DNA of 64,000 nt. Source: Actinoplanes oryzae. Its GTDB lineage: Bacteria; Actinomycetota; Actinomycetes; Mycobacteriales; Micromonosporaceae. Both the position numbers and the translations under genes were made by a program. This document shows positions 42,465 through 51,200 of the stretch, piece by piece (the first letter of the stretch is position 1; the number at the start of each line of letters is the position of its first letter). The stretch covers positions 32,721 to 96,720 of the forward strand of contig NZ_JAUQWH010000011.1 of the NCBI RefSeq assembly GCF_030757795.1, given 5' to 3'. Below the pieces are notes generated by a model. The model did no database searches, was not told the origin of the DNA, and saw only the letters and a program-made list of their open reading frames with translations.

Positions 42465-45400
42465 ATGGCATCCCCGATCCGACCGCTCGCCCTCGCCGTC
42501 ACCGCCGTCCTGGCCCTCTCCGGTCTCCCGGCCGGGGCGCCCGCCGCCGCGGCACCCGCACCCGCACCCGAGCCTCCGGCAGCCACCAGCACGGCCCCCG
42601 TCTCGCTCGCCCCCGCCCACTGGATCCGGGCGGAGGGCACCACCAGCACGCTGAGCCGCACCTTCACCGCGCCCGCCGGCCCCTGGACCGACGCGCAGCT
42701 CGTCGTCACCGGCGACGACGCCGTCGACGTCCGGCTCAACGACACCTGGCTCGCCAACTCGCCCGCCGGCGCCGGCTCCTGGCGGCAGGCCCGCTATGTC
42801 GACCTCGCCGCCGCCCTGCGCCCCGGCACCAACACCCTCACCGTCGCCGTCCGCAACGACAGCGGCCCCGGCGGGCTGCTCGGGCGGCTCCGGGTCGCGA
42901 GCGCCGCGGGCACCGTCGACCTGGTCACCGACAAGTCCTGGCAGGCCTCGGGCGCCGGCGTCCGCGACCTCGGGGCGTACGGCATCGCGCCCTGGGGACG
43001 AGCGGTAGCTCCCCCGCGGTCGCACGCCGCCTCCCCGGTGCGCGTCACAGGACTGTCCGTCGAGCGGCGCACCGATCCCGTGGGCATCGACGCGGCGAAG
43101 CCCCGCTTCGGCTGGCGGCTGGTGTCGCGGGAGGGCGGCCAGGTCCAGGGCCGCTACCAGCTCACCGTCGGCACCTCGCCGCGCGCGGCCGACGTCTGGA
43201 ACAGCGGCGTCGTCGCCTCCGGCACCGGCGTCGACGTCGCGTACGGCGGGCCGGAGCTGGCGAGCAACCGCACCTATCACTGGCGGGTGCGCGTCTGGGA
43301 CGCCCAGGGGCGGCCGAGCGCGTGGAGCTCCCCGGCCCGCTTCGACACCGGCCTGTACGACGCGGCGGCCGAGTGGCCCGCGGAGTTCATCGGCGGCCCG
43401 GCCGAGCCCGGAGTCACGGGCGCGTCGTGGATCTGGTTCCCCGAGGGCGATCCGGCGGTCGAGGTGCCGGCGGCGACGCGCTCCTTCCGGCGTACGGTCG
43501 ACCTGCCCGCGACCGGCGCGGCCACCCTCGTCGTGACCGGCGACGACACCGCCGACGTCTGGGTCAACGGCGTCCCGGTCAGCGTCTCGCGCCGGGCCAC
43601 CGACTCGTGGAAGCGCGCGACCACCGTGGACGTCACCGCGCAGCTCCGCGCCGGCGCCAACACGATCGCGGTCGCGGCCACGAACAGCTCGGCCGGGCCC
43701 GCGGGCGTGCTCGTCAAGCTGGTCGCCGGGGCGACCACAGTGGTCAGCGACGCGTCCTGGCGGGCGGCTCGCGAGGCGCCGGACGGCTGGCAACGGCCGG
43801 ACTTCGACGACAGCGCGTGGCCGGCGGCCCGGGCGGGCGTCGCGTACGGCGGAGGTCCCTGGGGCTCGCAGGTCACCGTGCCGGCGCCGGCGCCGTACCT
43901 GAGCAAGGGTTTTGCGATATCCAAGCCGGTCGCCCGGGCGCGGCTCTTCACGACGGCGCTGGGGCTGCACGAGACCTACCTCAACGGCACCAAGGTCGGT
44001 GACGAGCGTCTCGCGCCGGGGTGGACCGACTACACGAAGCGGCTGCAGTACCGCGTGCAGGACGTCACCCGGTCGCTCAAGCGCGGCGGCAACACGCTCG
44101 GCGCGCTGCTCGGCAACGGCTGGTACTCGGGCAACGTCGGCTTCGCGGGCAGTGAGCGCTACGGCACGTCGCCGTGGTACTCCGCGTTCCTGACCGTGGA
44201 GTATGCGGACGGCACGGGCGCGGAGGTGCGTACGGACGGAAGCTGGTCCTCCGCCGCGAGCACGATCGTGGCCGACGACCTCTACCACGGCGAGGACCAG
44301 GACGCGCGGATCGAGGGCGGCCAGCAGCCCGTCACCGTGCGCACCGGCGCGTTGCCGCCGCTGGTCGCGCAGGTCGATCCCGGCGTGACCGTGCAGCAGG
44401 AGCTGAAGCCGGTCGCGATCACGCAGCCGAAGCCCGGCGTGTGGATCGCCGACCTCGGTCAGAACTTCGCCGGCTGGAACAGGCTGCGCGTCACCGGCCC
44501 GGCCGGCACGCGCGTGACCCTGCGGCACGCGGAGATCCTCAACCCCGACGGCACGCTCTACACGGCGAACCTGCGCGCCGCCCAGGCCACCGACACGTTC
44601 ACGCTGGCCGGCACGGGCGCGCCGGAGGTCTTCGAGCCGCACTTCACCGTGCACGGCTACCGCTACGTGGAGGTGACCGGCCTGCCCGGCGAGCTGACCG
44701 CCGGCCTGCTGACCGGGCTCGCGGCGTGGTCGGACGGCGCGGCGACCGGCTCGTTCTCGACCAGCGACCCGCTCGTCAACCAGGTGCAGCACAACATCCT
44801 GTGGGGCGCGCGCTCGAACCTGCTGTCCATTCCGACCGACTGCCCGCAGCGCGACGAGCGGCTGGGCTGGACCGGGGACATCGCCGCGTTCGGTGCCACG
44901 TCGACGTTCAACTTCGACACGCACGGGCTGCTGACCAAGTTCGCGGACGATCTCGTGGACGCGCAGCGGGCGGACGGCGCGTACACCGACGTCGCCCCGG
45001 CGGTCATCGACGGCGCGGGCAAGGCGGGCTGGGGCGACGCGGGCGTGATCGTGCCGTGGACGATCTGGCAGCGCTACGGCGACCTCGGCCCGGCGGACGA
45101 GCACTTCGACGCCATGGCCCGGTGGGTCGACTACCTGCGCTCGACCGCGGACGCGAGCCTGATCCGCGACCACGAGACCTACGGCGACTGGCTCAACGTG
45201 GACGATCCGACCGCGCAGGACCTGACCAGTACGGCGTTCTTCGGCTGGTCGGCCCGGCTGGTGTCGCGGATGGCGGCCGCCACCGGGCGCACCGCCCAGG
45301 CTGCCTCGTACGGGGACCTGGCCGACCGCATCGCCGCGGCCTTCACGGCCCGGTTCGTCGCCGCCGACGGGACGGTCCGCGGCAACAGCCAGACCGGGTA

Positions 45401-46055
45401 CGTGCTCGCGCTCGCCTTCGGTCTCGTCCCGGCCGACCGCGTCCAAGCCGTCGCCGACAAGCTCGCCGCCGCCGTCGACGCCCGGGACGGTCACCTGTCC
45501 GTCGGCTTCATGGGCGTGGAGAACCTGCTGCCCGTGCTGTCCGGCCACGGGCACGCGGCGACGGCGTACCGGATCCTGCAGCAGCCCGACTATCCGGGCT
45601 GGGGCTACATGAGCGCCCGCGGGGCGACGACGATCTGGGAGCGGTGGGACGGCATCCGCCCGGACGGCAGCCTGCAGGACCCGGGCATGAACTCGTTCAA
45701 CCACTACGGGCTCGGCTCGGTCGGCGACTGGCTCTACCGCGAGGTCGGCGGGCTCGCCCCGGCCGCGCCCGGCTACCGCTCGCTGCTGATCGCGCCCCGC
45801 CCGGGCGGCACGCTCACGTCCGCCCGGACGGCGCTGGACACCCCCTACGGCCCGGCGAGCTCGTCCTGGCGGCGCACCGGCGACCGGCTGACGCTGTCGG
45901 TGGTGATCCCGGCGGGCACCACGGCGACCGTACGGGTCCCCGCGGCCTCGGCGGCGGCGGTCACCGCCCCGCCGCAAGCCGTGCCCCAGGGGTACGCGGA
46001 CGGCGCGGCGGTGTTCGCGGTGCCCTCCGGCGCCTACACCTTCACCGCCGCTTAG
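42465..46055 (+). CDS. secreted alpha-L-rhamnosidase, GH78
   Basis: 1,196 residues with a Sec signal peptide (residues 1-30, ALALSGLPAGAPAAAA-like). Two related beta-sandwich modules (about 45-175 and 320-450) share LVVTGDDAVDVRLND / LVVTGDDTADVWVNG; a Fn3-like segment lies between them. The (alpha/alpha)6 catalytic domain covers about 740-1090, with TDCPQRDERLGWTGD (general acid) and GATTIWERWDG (general base). It releases L-rhamnose from plant polysaccharides or glycosides outside the cell. GAGGAG precedes the ATG at the right spacing. Confidence 0.95.
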   Translation: MASPIRPLALAVTAVLALSGLPAGAPAAAAPAPAPEPPAATSTAPVSLAPAHWIRAEGTTSTLSRTFTAPAGPWTDAQLVVTGDDAVDVRLNDTWLANSPAGAGSWRQARYVDLAAALRPGTNTLTVAVRNDSGPGGLLGRLRVASAAGTVDLVTDKSWQASGAGVRDLGAYGIAPWGRAVAPPRSHAASPVRVTGLSVERRTDPVGIDAAKPRFGWRLVSREGGQVQGRYQLTVGTSPRAADVWNSGVVASGTGVDVAYGGPELASNRTYHWRVRVWDAQGRPSAWSSPARFDTGLYDAAAEWPAEFIGGPAEPGVTGASWIWFPEGDPAVEVPAATRSFRRTVDLPATGAATLVVTGDDTADVWVNGVPVSVSRRATDSWKRATTVDVTAQLRAGANTIAVAATNSSAGPAGVLVKLVAGATTVVSDASWRAAREAPDGWQRPDFDDSAWPAARAGVAYGGGPWGSQVTVPAPAPYLSKGFAISKPVARARLFTTALGLHETYLNGTKVGDERLAPGWTDYTKRLQYRVQDVTRSLKRGGNTLGALLGNGWYSGNVGFAGSERYGTSPWYSAFLTVEYADGTGAEVRTDGSWSSAASTIVADDLYHGEDQDARIEGGQQPVTVRTGALPPLVAQVDPGVTVQQELKPVAITQPKPGVWIADLGQNFAGWNRLRVTGPAGTRVTLRHAEILNPDGTLYTANLRAAQATDTFTLAGTGAPEVFEPHFTVHGYRYVEVTGLPGELTAGLLTGLAAWSDGAATGSFSTSDPLVNQVQHNILWGARSNLLSIPTDCPQRDERLGWTGDIAAFGATSTFNFDTHGLLTKFADDLVDAQRADGAYTDVAPAVIDGAGKAGWGDAGVIVPWTIWQRYGDLGPADEHFDAMARWVDYLRSTADASLIRDHETYGDWLNVDDPTAQDLTSTAFFGWSARLVSRMAAATGRTAQAASYGDLADRIAAAFTARFVAADGTVRGNSQTGYVLALAFGLVPADRVQAVADKLAAAVDARDGHLSVGFMGVENLLPVLSGHGHAATAYRILQQPDYPGWGYMSARGATTIWERWDGIRPDGSLQDPGMNSFNHYGLGSVGDWLYREVGGLAPAAPGYRSLLIAPRPGGTLTSARTALDTPYGPASSSWRRTGDRLTLSVVIPAGTTATVRVPAASAAAVTAPPQAVPQGYADGAAVFAVPSGAYTFTAA

Positions 46056-46141
46056 CACGACGCGGCGTGGTCCTCGGCCGACAGGCGGAACGTGCGCGCC
46101 GGTCGGCCGGGGACCTCGGCGGCGCGGGCACGGTGCGCTCC

Positions 46142-46579
46142 TCAGCCCTGCCGGTGATGCTCAATCAAGGTGGACAACAGGTCGGTCAGCTGCCGCCGCT
46201 GGCCGGGCGACAGCGGCGCCAGGAGCTGCTCCTGGGTCTCCGCGAGCCGCTTCTCCAGCCGGAGCAGCTGCCGGCGGCCCGCGGCGGTCAGCGAGACGAC
46301 GTTGCGCCGCCGGTCGCCGGGGTCGGGGGTGCGCTCGACCAGGCCCGCCGCGGCGAGCTCGTTGATCGTGGCGACCATGTCGCTGAGATGGATGCCGCTG
46401 CGCCGCCCCAGGGTGGCCTGGCTGGCCGGGCCCTCGTCCGCCAGCGCCGCCAGCAGCCGGTAGTGATAGCCACGCGCCTGCACGGCCGCGAACCCCTCGC
46501 CCACGAGCCGGTGCGCATGGCCCGCCGCCTGGGTGAGCAGCCAGCTGGGCAGCCGCTCCCACCGTTTCGGATCGTCCAC
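46142..46579 (-). CDS. MarR-family transcriptional regulator
   Basis: 145 residues from GTG 46579. Winged helix at about 50-105: GPASQATLGRRSGIHLSDMVATINELAAAGLVER, wing PDPGDRRRNVVSLTAAG. It is divergent from the SnoaL-like gene at 46662, which it probably controls. Ligand unknown. Confidence 0.93.
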   Translation of the reverse strand: MDDPKRWERLPSWLLTQAAGHAHRLVGEGFAAVQARGYHYRLLAALADEGPASQATLGRRSGIHLSDMVATINELAAAGLVERTPDPGDRRRNVVSLTAAGRRQLLRLEKRLAETQEQLLAPLSPGQRRQLTDLLSTLIEHHRQG

Positions 46580-46661
46580 GGCACCAGCCTAGCCAACCGT
46601 TCGCCGTGCTATCGTTCGGGGATCAAACGTTAGAGCGGCAAACGATTTGTGGAGGACCGTC
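46580..46661. promoter_or_regulatory. divergent promoter region of the MarR and SnoaL-like genes
   Basis: 82 bp, less GC-rich than the flanking genes. CAAACG occurs twice as a direct repeat (46624-46629 and 46639-46644), each following a G/C step, and AACGTT is a small palindrome within it. These are likely half-sites for the MarR protein; the evidence is only positional. Confidence 0.4.
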
Positions 46662-47123
46662 ATGACCGGCACCGACGCCCTGATCCGCGCCCTGGCCGAC
46701 CGCGCCGAGCTGACCGACCTGGTCGCCCGGCACAGCCTCTGGATCGACGAGCACCGCTTCGACGAGACCGGCCGGCTCTTCACCGCCGACGTGGTCGTCA
46801 GCTCCCCGCGCGGCGAGGCCCGCGGCATCGAGGCGCTGGTCGGCCTGGTCCGCCCCGACCGGCACCGTTACGCCCGCACGCTGCACAACAAGTCCAACGT
46901 CGTCATCGAGCTCGACGGCGACACCGCCACCGTGCGCGCCCACGACCTCGCCGTCTTCGTCAGCGCCGACGACACCGAGGCCGTCGGCGCCGGCATCCAC
47001 CATTACGGGGCGCGGCGCACCCCCGACGGCTGGCGCTTCGATCGCCTGGAGATCACCCCGATCGCCCTCACCGCGCCGCTGCCGACCCAGCGGCTCCCCC
47101 GGGCGGCCCCGGCGGGGGTGTGA
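46662..47123 (+). CDS. SnoaL-like NTF2-fold protein
   Basis: 153 residues from ATG 46662, with GGAGGA upstream. The NTF2/SnoaL_4 pattern is LADRAELTDLVARHSLWIDEHRFDETGRLFTADVVV in part, and THIS-like WRFDRLEITPI near the end. It probably binds or converts a small aromatic or polyketide-like compound under MarR control. Confidence 0.9.
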   Translation: MTGTDALIRALADRAELTDLVARHSLWIDEHRFDETGRLFTADVVVSSPRGEARGIEALVGLVRPDRHRYARTLHNKSNVVIELDGDTATVRAHDLAVFVSADDTEAVGAGIHHYGARRTPDGWRFDRLEITPIALTAPLPTQRLPRAAPAGV

Positions 47124-47203
47124 GCCCCCGGACCGGGGTGGTAAAGGCCGTACCAGGAAGATCCCCGACTCCCCGCCGGCGGCCGCCCGGGCCAGGATGG
47201 GGC

Positions 47204-48175
47204 ATGGACATTTTCCTGACCGGCGGCAGCGGCTTCGCCGGGCGTCACATCATCGGCCGCCTGCTCGCCGAGGGGCACACCGTGCGGGCGCTGGCCCGCA
47301 GCCCGGAGGCCGCCGAGCGCGTCACGCGGGCGGGGGCGGAGGCCGTCCGTGGCGACCTGAGCGGCTCGGACTGGCTGCCCGTCCTGAAGGGGTGCGATGC
47401 CGTGGTCCACGCGGCGGCGCGCATGGAGTTCTGGGGTCCGGACGCCGGCTTCGAGCGGGACAACCACCGGCCCACCGTCGCGCTGTTCGCCGCGGCGGCC
47501 GCGGCGGGCGTCGAGCGGTTCGTGCTCATCAGCGCCGCCGCCGTCTCGACGGGCAGGCACCGCGGCCCGGCCGTGGTCGCCGAGGACACACCGACCGGGC
47601 GGCCCCTCATCGCGTACGCGCGGGTCAAGCTCGCCACCGAGCAGGCGCTGGCAGCCGCCGGCACACCCGGCATGACGCTGGTGATCCTGCGTCCGCCCTT
47701 CATCTGGGGCGCCGGCATGACGACGCTCGACGACGTCACCGCCTCGGGCCGCTTCGCCTTCATCGACGGGGGCCGGCACGTCATGGACTTCGTGCACGCC
47801 GGCAACCTCGCGAGCGCGACCTCCGCGGCGTTGCGGCGTGGCCGGGACCGGGGCGTCTACTACGTCACCGACGGCACGCCGATGCCGGTCCGCGACTTCT
47901 TCCTCCCGGTGCTCGGCGCGCTGGGCACCGACGTCAGCAAGGCACCCAGCATTCCCCTGGCCGTCGCCTCGCCGGTGGCCCGGGTGCTCGATCTCGGCGC
48001 GCGGGCGGTGCGCCGGCCCACGCCGCCGCCGCTGCACAACTGGCTGATCGCCATCATGGGCCGCGACCGCAGCTACGACATCGGCCGGGCCCGCGCCGAG
48101 CTGGACTACCGGCCGGGCGTCACGTTCCAGGACGGCCTCGCGGGCCTGCGCGCGGGGCAGCCGTCAGGCCGCTGA
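47204..48175 (+). CDS. NAD-dependent epimerase/dehydratase family protein
   Basis: 323 residues of the extended short-chain dehydrogenase family. Rossmann motif FLTGGSGFAGRHIIGRLL at the N-terminus, DAVVHAAARMEFWG, catalytic YARVK (Tyr-x-x-x-Lys), and RPPFIWGAGM. It resembles the 3-beta-hydroxysteroid dehydrogenase or dihydroflavonol-reductase-like branch. Substrate unknown; the neighbouring SnoaL-like gene may be in the same transcript, 80 bp away. Confidence 0.92.
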   Translation: MDIFLTGGSGFAGRHIIGRLLAEGHTVRALARSPEAAERVTRAGAEAVRGDLSGSDWLPVLKGCDAVVHAAARMEFWGPDAGFERDNHRPTVALFAAAAAAGVERFVLISAAAVSTGRHRGPAVVAEDTPTGRPLIAYARVKLATEQALAAAGTPGMTLVILRPPFIWGAGMTTLDDVTASGRFAFIDGGRHVMDFVHAGNLASATSAALRRGRDRGVYYVTDGTPMPVRDFFLPVLGALGTDVSKAPSIPLAVASPVARVLDLGARAVRRPTPPPLHNWLIAIMGRDRSYDIGRARAELDYRPGVTFQDGLAGLRAGQPSGR

Positions 48176-48185
48176 GCGGGCCGCG

Positions 48186-48986
48186 TCAGGGCTTGCGGGC
48201 GACACCGGCCCAGCAGTTGGCGACCTGCGGCGAGAGGGGGCGGGTGTCGGCGTCCGGGCGCCACTCCGAGTTGGGCACGATGCCCGGGTCGATCAGCTCC
48301 AGGCCGGCGAAGATGTCCTCGATCTCGGCGCGGTCGCGCAGCCAGAAGTCGGACTTGCCCTGCTCGACCAGGGCGAGGGCGGCCCGCGCCTCGGCCGGGG
48401 ACATGAAGTCGGCCGTCGCGTGGGTCAGGACGAGGAAGCTGCCGGGCGCCAGCGGCTCGAGCAGCTGCCGGACCAGGGGCGCCGCGGCACCCCGGCCCGG
48501 GATGAAGTGCAGGACGGCCACGAGCATCAGGGCGACCGGCCGGGCGAGGTCCAGCGTGCGGGCGAGGGAGGGATGGGCCAGGATGTCCGCCGGGTCGCGC
48601 AGGTCGGCCTCGAGGTAGGCGGTCGCGCCCTCGGGCTCGGTGGTGAGCAGGGCGCGGGCGTGGCTGAGCACCAGCGGATCGTTGTCGACGTAGACGATCC
48701 GGCTCTCCGGGGCGACCGCCTGGGCGACCTCGTGCGTGTTGTTCGCGGTCGGGAGACCGGTGCCGATGTCGAGGAACTGCCGGATGCCCTCGGCGGCGGC
48801 GAGGTGGTGCACCGCGCGGCGCAGGACGCCGCGGTTGGCGAGCGCGGCGTCGCGGACGCCCGGGAAGGCCCGCTCGATCGCGTCGCCGGAGGCCCGGTCG
48901 GCGGCGAAGTTGTCCTTGCCGCCGAGCCAGTAGTCGTAGCGGCGGGCGGGATGCGCCACCAGCGTGTCGAAGTCGGGGTTCGTCAC
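48186..48986 (-). CDS. DUF574-family SAM-dependent methyltransferase (second copy)
   Basis: 266 residues from GTG 48986, chosen because GGGAG lies 7 nt upstream; GTG 49013 is an alternative. It is a paralog of the protein at 9744-10541: HPARRYDYWLGGKDNFAADRASGD, FLDIGTGLPTANNTHEVAQ, IVYVDNDPLVLSHA and YLEADLRDP all match. Substrate unknown. It is convergent with the epimerase gene. Confidence 0.93.
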   Translation of the reverse strand: MTNPDFDTLVAHPARRYDYWLGGKDNFAADRASGDAIERAFPGVRDAALANRGVLRRAVHHLAAAEGIRQFLDIGTGLPTANNTHEVAQAVAPESRIVYVDNDPLVLSHARALLTTEPEGATAYLEADLRDPADILAHPSLARTLDLARPVALMLVAVLHFIPGRGAAAPLVRQLLEPLAPGSFLVLTHATADFMSPAEARAALALVEQGKSDFWLRDRAEIEDIFAGLELIDPGIVPNSEWRPDADTRPLSPQVANCWAGVARKP

Positions 48987-49027
48987 GTCGGCACTCCCGC
49001 CCGCGTCAGCCACTGTGGAGCGTCAGC

Positions 49028-50152
49028 CTACAGGGGTACGCGCTGCGGCGCCGGGCGCTGGGTCGCGGTCCCGTCACCCAGTTGGGCGTTCGCGTTGTTG
49101 CCCCAGCACCACAGGCCGCCGTCGGCCTGGAAGGCGCAGTTGTGGTAGCCCGCCACGAGGTCGCTCGCCCACGTCGCGGCGGTGCCGACCCGGGTGGGCG
49201 CGTACCGGTGGGTCGTCGTGCCGTCGCCCACCTGGCCCGCGGAGTTGTTGCCCCAGCACCAGAGGCTGCCGTCCGTACGCGTCGCGCACGCCGTGTCGAA
49301 CCCCGCGCTCACGCCGGACCAGGTGGCCACGGTGCCGACCTGGACGGGCGAGGACCGGTACGTGCCGGTGACGCCGAGCTGCCCGTAGCCGTTCTCGCCC
49401 CAGCACCACAGCGTGCCGTCGGTGCGTACCCCGCACGTGAACGTGTACCCGGCCGTCACCGTCGCCCAGCCGGTCGCCGTGCCGACCTGCGCGGGCGTCG
49501 TCTGGTAGCTGAGGATGCCGAGGCCCAGCTGCCCGGCCGAGCTGTCGCCCCAGCACCACAGCGTCCCGTCCGTACGCGTACCGCACGTGTGCGCGAACCC
49601 GGTCGTGACACTCGCCCAGTTCGTCGCCGTGCCCACCTGCAGCGGCGAGGTCGCGATGTACGTGACGGCGCCGTCGCCGAGCTGCCCGAGGCGGTTGAAG
49701 CCCCAGCACCACAGTGTGCCGTCGGCGCGGACCGCGCAGGTGTGGCTGTCGCCCGCGCTGACATTGGTCCAGGTTGCGGTGCCGACCTGCACCGGCGCGG
49801 TACGCGTCACCGTGCTCCCGTCGCCGAGCTGCCCGCGTGCGTTGCTGCCCCAGCACCACAGTGTCGCGTCCGCGCGGATCGCGCACGTGTAGCTGGTCCC
49901 GGCGTCGATGCTCGTCCACGTCGCGGTGCCGATGCGTACCGGGGCGGTGCGGCTGGTGCGGGTGCCGTCGCCGAGCTGGCCGCCGGCGTTGCCGCCCCAG
50001 CACCAGAGCGAGCCGTCGGCCCGGACCGCGCAGGAGTGCGAGTATCCGGCCGCCACGCTCGCGGGTTCCGGCGCGGCGGCCGCCCGCGCGGGCCCGGCCG
50101 CGGCGAGGATGCCGCACGCCACCGACACAGCAAGAACCATCCGACGCCACAC
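49028..50152 (-). CDS. secreted RCC1-repeat beta-propeller protein
   Basis: 374 residues with a signal peptide ([22 protein letters not shown]). The mature part is seven RCC1-type repeats of about 48 residues, each with a pattern such as [23 protein letters not shown], so each blade carries two Cys (CAxR and WCWG) that probably bond. The seven-fold number gives a complete propeller. GTG 50152 has GGAGGAG at 7 nt. Exported RCC1 proteins of this Cys-rich type are common in actinomycetes and myxobacteria; role unknown, perhaps binding. Confidence 0.93.
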   Translation of the reverse strand: MWRRMVLAVSVACGILAAAGPARAAAAPEPASVAAGYSHSCAVRADGSLWCWGGNAGGQLGDGTRTSRTAPVRIGTATWTSIDAGTSYTCAIRADATLWCWGSNARGQLGDGSTVTRTAPVQVGTATWTNVSAGDSHTCAVRADGTLWCWGFNRLGQLGDGAVTYIATSPLQVGTATNWASVTTGFAHTCGTRTDGTLWCWGDSSAGQLGLGILSYQTTPAQVGTATGWATVTAGYTFTCGVRTDGTLWCWGENGYGQLGVTGTYRSSPVQVGTVATWSGVSAGFDTACATRTDGSLWCWGNNSAGQVGDGTTTHRYAPTRVGTAATWASDLVAGYHNCAFQADGGLWCWGNNANAQLGDGTATQRPAPQRVPL

Positions 50153-50305
50153 GGCGGATCTCCTCCCGAAGAGTTACGGGAAGATTACGGGAGCGCTCCC
50201 ACGCATTCAAGGATGTCGTTGTTTTGAGAGATGATCCTTGATTTCCCCTTGATCTTGCCCGACCATTGCCGGGCACCACTAGCCGTGTTGGGGGACCGCA
50301 CACCC

Positions 50306-50815
50306 GTGGACGTCCGTTCTTCGCCGAGACACGACAGCATCCGGCAGCCCGGCGACGGCGCCGACACGATCCTGCGGTGGATCCGCGTGCTGCACCACGG
50401 CACCGGCACCGTGGCATTGTGGACGGCGCTCACCGACGAGTTGCGCCTGTCCGTGGCCCAGGAGTTCCTGATCGCGGCCGGGCGGGCCGGCGACGACGCG
50501 CTCGCCGCCCGGCTGGCCGACCCGGCCGGTGCCGAGCCCGCCGCCCGCGAGATGGTGGCCGCCCAGTGCGAGGTGTGGCGCGCCGGCCTGTCGGCGCTCG
50601 CGACCGGGGCCGGCATCGTGTCCGCCCACCCGTTCGGGGCGACCATGGAGCTCGTGATCGTCGCGCCGACCGTGACCCGGGCCCGGCACGCCGCGCCGCA
50701 CCGCTTCCTCGTGCGGCACGGGCAGCGCGACATCGCGGTCGCCGCCGTCGGGGACGAGCTCCCGGTTCCCGGCTGGCCGCCGGGCTGGTGGTCGGTGCCC
50801 AACCTGCCGTGCTGA
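50306..50815 (+). CDS. hypothetical protein
   Basis: 169 residues from GTG 50306; GTG 50285 or ATG 50231 are in frame and cannot be excluded, as no start has a good ribosome site. The middle is helical (HHGTGTVALWTALTDELRLSVAQEFLIAAGR). No signal peptide, membrane segment or known domain. It converges on the four-gene minus-strand operon, ending 8 bp from it, and is divergent from the RCC1 gene. Coding is supported by the length of the frame and its amino-acid make-up only. Confidence 0.55.
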   Translation: MDVRSSPRHDSIRQPGDGADTILRWIRVLHHGTGTVALWTALTDELRLSVAQEFLIAAGRAGDDALAARLADPAGAEPAAREMVAAQCEVWRAGLSALATGAGIVSAHPFGATMELVIVAPTVTRARHAAPHRFLVRHGQRDIAVAAVGDELPVPGWPPGWWSVPNLPC

Positions 50816-50822
50816 GCGCCGT

Positions 50823-51200
50823 TCAGGACAGCAGGGGCAGCAGAACCACGGCGAGGACCACCGACAGCAGCCCGCCGAGCATCAGCAGCACGGCCCGGCG
50901 GGCGATCGGGCGCCGCTGGAGCATGCGGATCTCGCGGCGCTCGGCCTCCTCGAACATCGGGCTGTCCAGCAGCGCCGCCTCGGCCTCGGCGTTCTGCAGC
51001 ATGGTGGCCGCGACGGTGACCAGCGCCGCCCCCAGCACCCAGGCGCTCGAGTCCAGGACCGTCAGCACGCTCAGGCCGCCGCCGTCACCCACCGCGGAGG
51101 AGGTCAGCAGGTTGATGCCGGTGCCGGCGAACAGACCGGCGAGAAAGTTGAGCAGCCCGGGCGCGGGCAGCCGGGCGACCCACCGGTCCCAGGAGGTCAT
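50823..51200 (-). CDS. small membrane protein, last gene of the four-gene operon
   Basis: 125 residues. Helices are seen at about 18-35 (LNFLAGLFAGTGINLLTSS), 45-68 (VLTVLDSSAWVLGAALVTVAATML) and 102-122 (AVLLMLGGLLSVVLAVVLLPLL), with a charged helix between the last two (EAERREIRMLQRRPIARR). The ATG overlaps the stop of the upstream gene (ATGA), so it is translated with it. No known family. It may anchor the operon's products to the membrane. Confidence 0.78.
   Translation of the reverse strand: MTSWDRWVARLPAPGLLNFLAGLFAGTGINLLTSSAVGDGGGLSVLTVLDSSAWVLGAALVTVAATMLQNAEAEAALLDSPMFEEAERREIRMLQRRPIARRAVLLMLGGLLSVVLAVVLLPLLS

Noticed and set aside
42000..46058. A 1,352-residue open frame on the minus strand
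   Set aside because: It is antisense to the GH78 rhamnosidase and protease genes, is built almost only of Arg/Gly/Ala/Val/Glu/Asp, and has no recognisable domain. It results from the GC bias of the true genes.
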